64,000 nucleotides of DNA from Spiribacter salilacus (GTDB lineage: Bacteria; Pseudomonadota; Gammaproteobacteria; Nitrococcales; Nitrococcaceae): positions 1-64,000 of the forward strand of contig NZ_WJPP01000006.1 in NCBI RefSeq assembly GCF_009649225.1, written 5' to 3'. The position numbers and the translations under genes are program-made. The notes under the pieces are model-generated. The model searched no databases, was not told the origin of the DNA, and saw only the letters and a program-made list of their open reading frames with translations. Positions 45,201 through 48,200 of this stretch are shown here, piece after piece; the first letter of the stretch is position 1; each line of letters begins with the position of its first letter.

Positions 45201-48200
45201 TGAAAATCATTGGCAACCAGGGCGGCCAGTAGCTCGCTGGTTTTAAGCTCGTCCCAGCCAAAATCAATCTGTACGCCCCAGTTCACCGTTTCACCAGCAA
45301 ACTCGGTGCTGCCCAGTTGCTCACGCACCGTGTAGGCGGGAAGTTCCGGATCAGGCACCAGCAGCTCAAGATCAAGCCGCGGTGCAGCAAAACCGGCAAT
45401 CGCACCGGGCTGCAAAGACAACACCCCGTCTGCAAAGCCAGCCGCTGCGGGGTTAGTACCCGCCCCATCCAAAAAGGAGAGCACGCTGAGATCTTCCCAG
45501 CCTAGGTTAAACCGCAGGCCCAACTCATGCACCGCATCGCCAATCGGCAACGTTGCCAGCGTCATGGCCCGCTCAAGGTTGGGCATATCGCCACTTAAGA
45601 AATCAATGAGCGCGCCCAGCTGCCCATCAAGCCCAGCCGGCGCCTCGCCAGGCAGGCCACTGCTGGCTTGCACAACGCCATCGGCCAAAATCTGCGGGGC
45701 ATCGGTTGCTTTAACCACCAAATCGCCAGTTATTGAAACCACGCCATTGGTATCACGGATTTCGGCGATGGCCTCGCTGGCTACGCGGTTGGTGGCCAAC
45801 ACCAGGCCAGCCGCCACGCCATTGCCCGAGGCGGCGGCCGTGCTTTGTGTGTTGGCGTTGATGGTTGCCGTGGTTGCTGCCGTGATTTCCGCATCACCGC
45901 CCACGGTGATTTCAGCGCCGGTAACCCGCGCGGTAGCCGATAAGGGCACCGTGCTTTGTGGGCTACCACCCAGCAAAACACCCAACCCACTGGTCAGTAA
46001 ATTGCCCGCCTGATGCCCGATACTATTAAACGCCAGCATTAGCCCTGCGGCACTACCGCTGGCATCTAGTGCTAGGGTGTTATCCGCATCAACCTGCCCA
46101 TCTGCGGTGCTGCTGATCAGCAAATCACCATCAATAGTCAGGCTGCCACCCTGCAGCTCGGCCTGCGCCGACCCGAGCAGGCGATTCGAAGCAATAGCAC
46201 CGCTTGCCGCAATGCCGCTGGCACCAGAGCCTTCTGCTGATGCGCTGATGCTGCCGCTGAGAACCGCGTTAATGCGCTGATTTTGCTTTGCGGTGATGGT
46301 GGCATTGCCACTCAGCGTGATCGCCGCATCTTTGGCCTGCGCAACCACGGTAGTGTTGATGTCGTTACGTGCCAGCACGGCACCGACGGCAACGCCACCG
46401 CCGGCCGCCAGCTGCACCTGGGCATCTATCGATGCGAGATCTTCAGCCTGTAATGTCAGGCTAGCGGCAGGGTTGGCAGCGGCGGTGTTGACCTGCCCAC
46501 CAATCACTACTGCTTGTGTATCCGCCTCAACTCGGTTGCCGGCCAAAATCAGCCCCACGCCAGCACCGGCCTCTGAGGCCGCGGCGCCATCAATCAGTGA
46601 GGTGATGCCGCTTTGCTCACCCATCCCTGCCTGGGCACTAACCGTAACATCACCACCGGCGGTAATTGTGCTGCGCTCAAGGCGGGTGAGCGTGAGATTT
46701 TTATCGACACTGCCCAGTGCCCCGCCAAGCAGAGCATCCTTGCCCAGCGATAAGATATTTTGCGCGGCCACGCCGAGTACATTAAATGCCAGCGTTAAGC
46801 CCACCGCGGCGCCATCGGCACTGGCACTAGCAGTATTGGTGGCCTTAATTTGTGCGTTTTGTGTGCTAGTTAGTTCGATGCTGCCGTTGGCGGTGAGTGT
46901 GCTGTCTAGCAGACGATTTTCAACATCCGCCAGAATGAGATTAGTGGCCATTAAACCGCTTAGGGCAACACCGTCAGTGGCCTCTACCACGCCGGTTAAA
47001 TCCGCAGTAATGCTGGCCTGCCCACTGGCTGTAAGCGAGATATCTCCACCCGCCTCCAGCGTAATCACTGAGAGCTGATTTTCAGCACCACCTCGCACAT
47101 CGTTACGCGCCACCACCGCGCCAGCGCCCACGGGGCCGCCGGCGCCGGCGCTTAAATCAATGGAGGCAGTCACCGTTATGGCATCGCTACTCGTTAACGT
47201 GGCCTGCCCACCAGACTTCAGCGTGCTGCGCTCTAGCTGCAAGCGCGCGCGGCTGCTGATCAGATTGCTTGCCAGAACCACGCCGGCAGCAACGCCAGCG
47301 TCTGCTGCAGTAACTAGCGAGCTAAGGGTGCTCGTCAGACTTTGCTGGCTGGCAGCGCCCACCTGCAGATTGCCATCGGCCTCTAGCTCAGAATTTCGCA
47401 CAATCACCCGCGCCTGCAGTGGCACCTCGGTGCCCAGCTCACTGCCAATCAGGGCATCGAGACTGCCGGCTAGCAGGTTCGGCGCGCTCCAGCCCATCAC
47501 GTTAAAGGCAAGCACGCCACTTACGGATGCCTGCCCCCCTTGGGCCTCTGATTCGGTGGTTGCGCTCAGTTCCGCCGCATTACGCGCATCAACCACCAAA
47601 TCGCCCGATGCCTTAAGGCTGCTATCGCTAATCGTTACGCCCACCGAGCCACGGAGCTGATTGACTGCGGCGATGCCGCTAAAACCGGTAGCCGTGGCCT
47701 CATCATCTGTGCCCGGCTGAACGCCATTAAGGCTGGCTGCAATAACCGCCGCATTGCGCGCTAAGATGCGCATATCGCTATTGGCGTTGAGCTGCGCGTT
47801 AGCGATGCTAATGGTTACATCGTGATTAAGGTCATTGCGTGCAATCAGCACCCCGCGGCCTGCGGTGGCGTTGGCCTGAATTTCGGCGGCATCGGAGGCC
47901 ACCACAATCATCTCACCACCGATGTTATGGGTCACATCGGCGTCTAAATTAAGACTTACGGCCACATTCACATTGCCCAAGTTGCTACTGAGCAACAGCC
48001 CAAACCCGGGGTCATCCGCGCCATCATCCACAACCAGTGAGGTGCTTAACTGCGGGGCCGAGATGGCCTCAATGCGTAAATTGTCCGCCACCGTAAAGCG
48101 CGTGTTGGTGATGCCAACCTGCACCTCAAAGGCCTTGGCGGCATCGGCATCAGGCCGGCCCAATAAAGTGTCTGCGCCCAGTGCCCATAGCGAATCGGCC

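Noticed and set aside
46293-47078. 261-codon plus-strand frame opposite the giant gene
   Set aside because: One of dozens of similar antisense frames along the giants, arising from the same codon bias; composition unlike a real protein.
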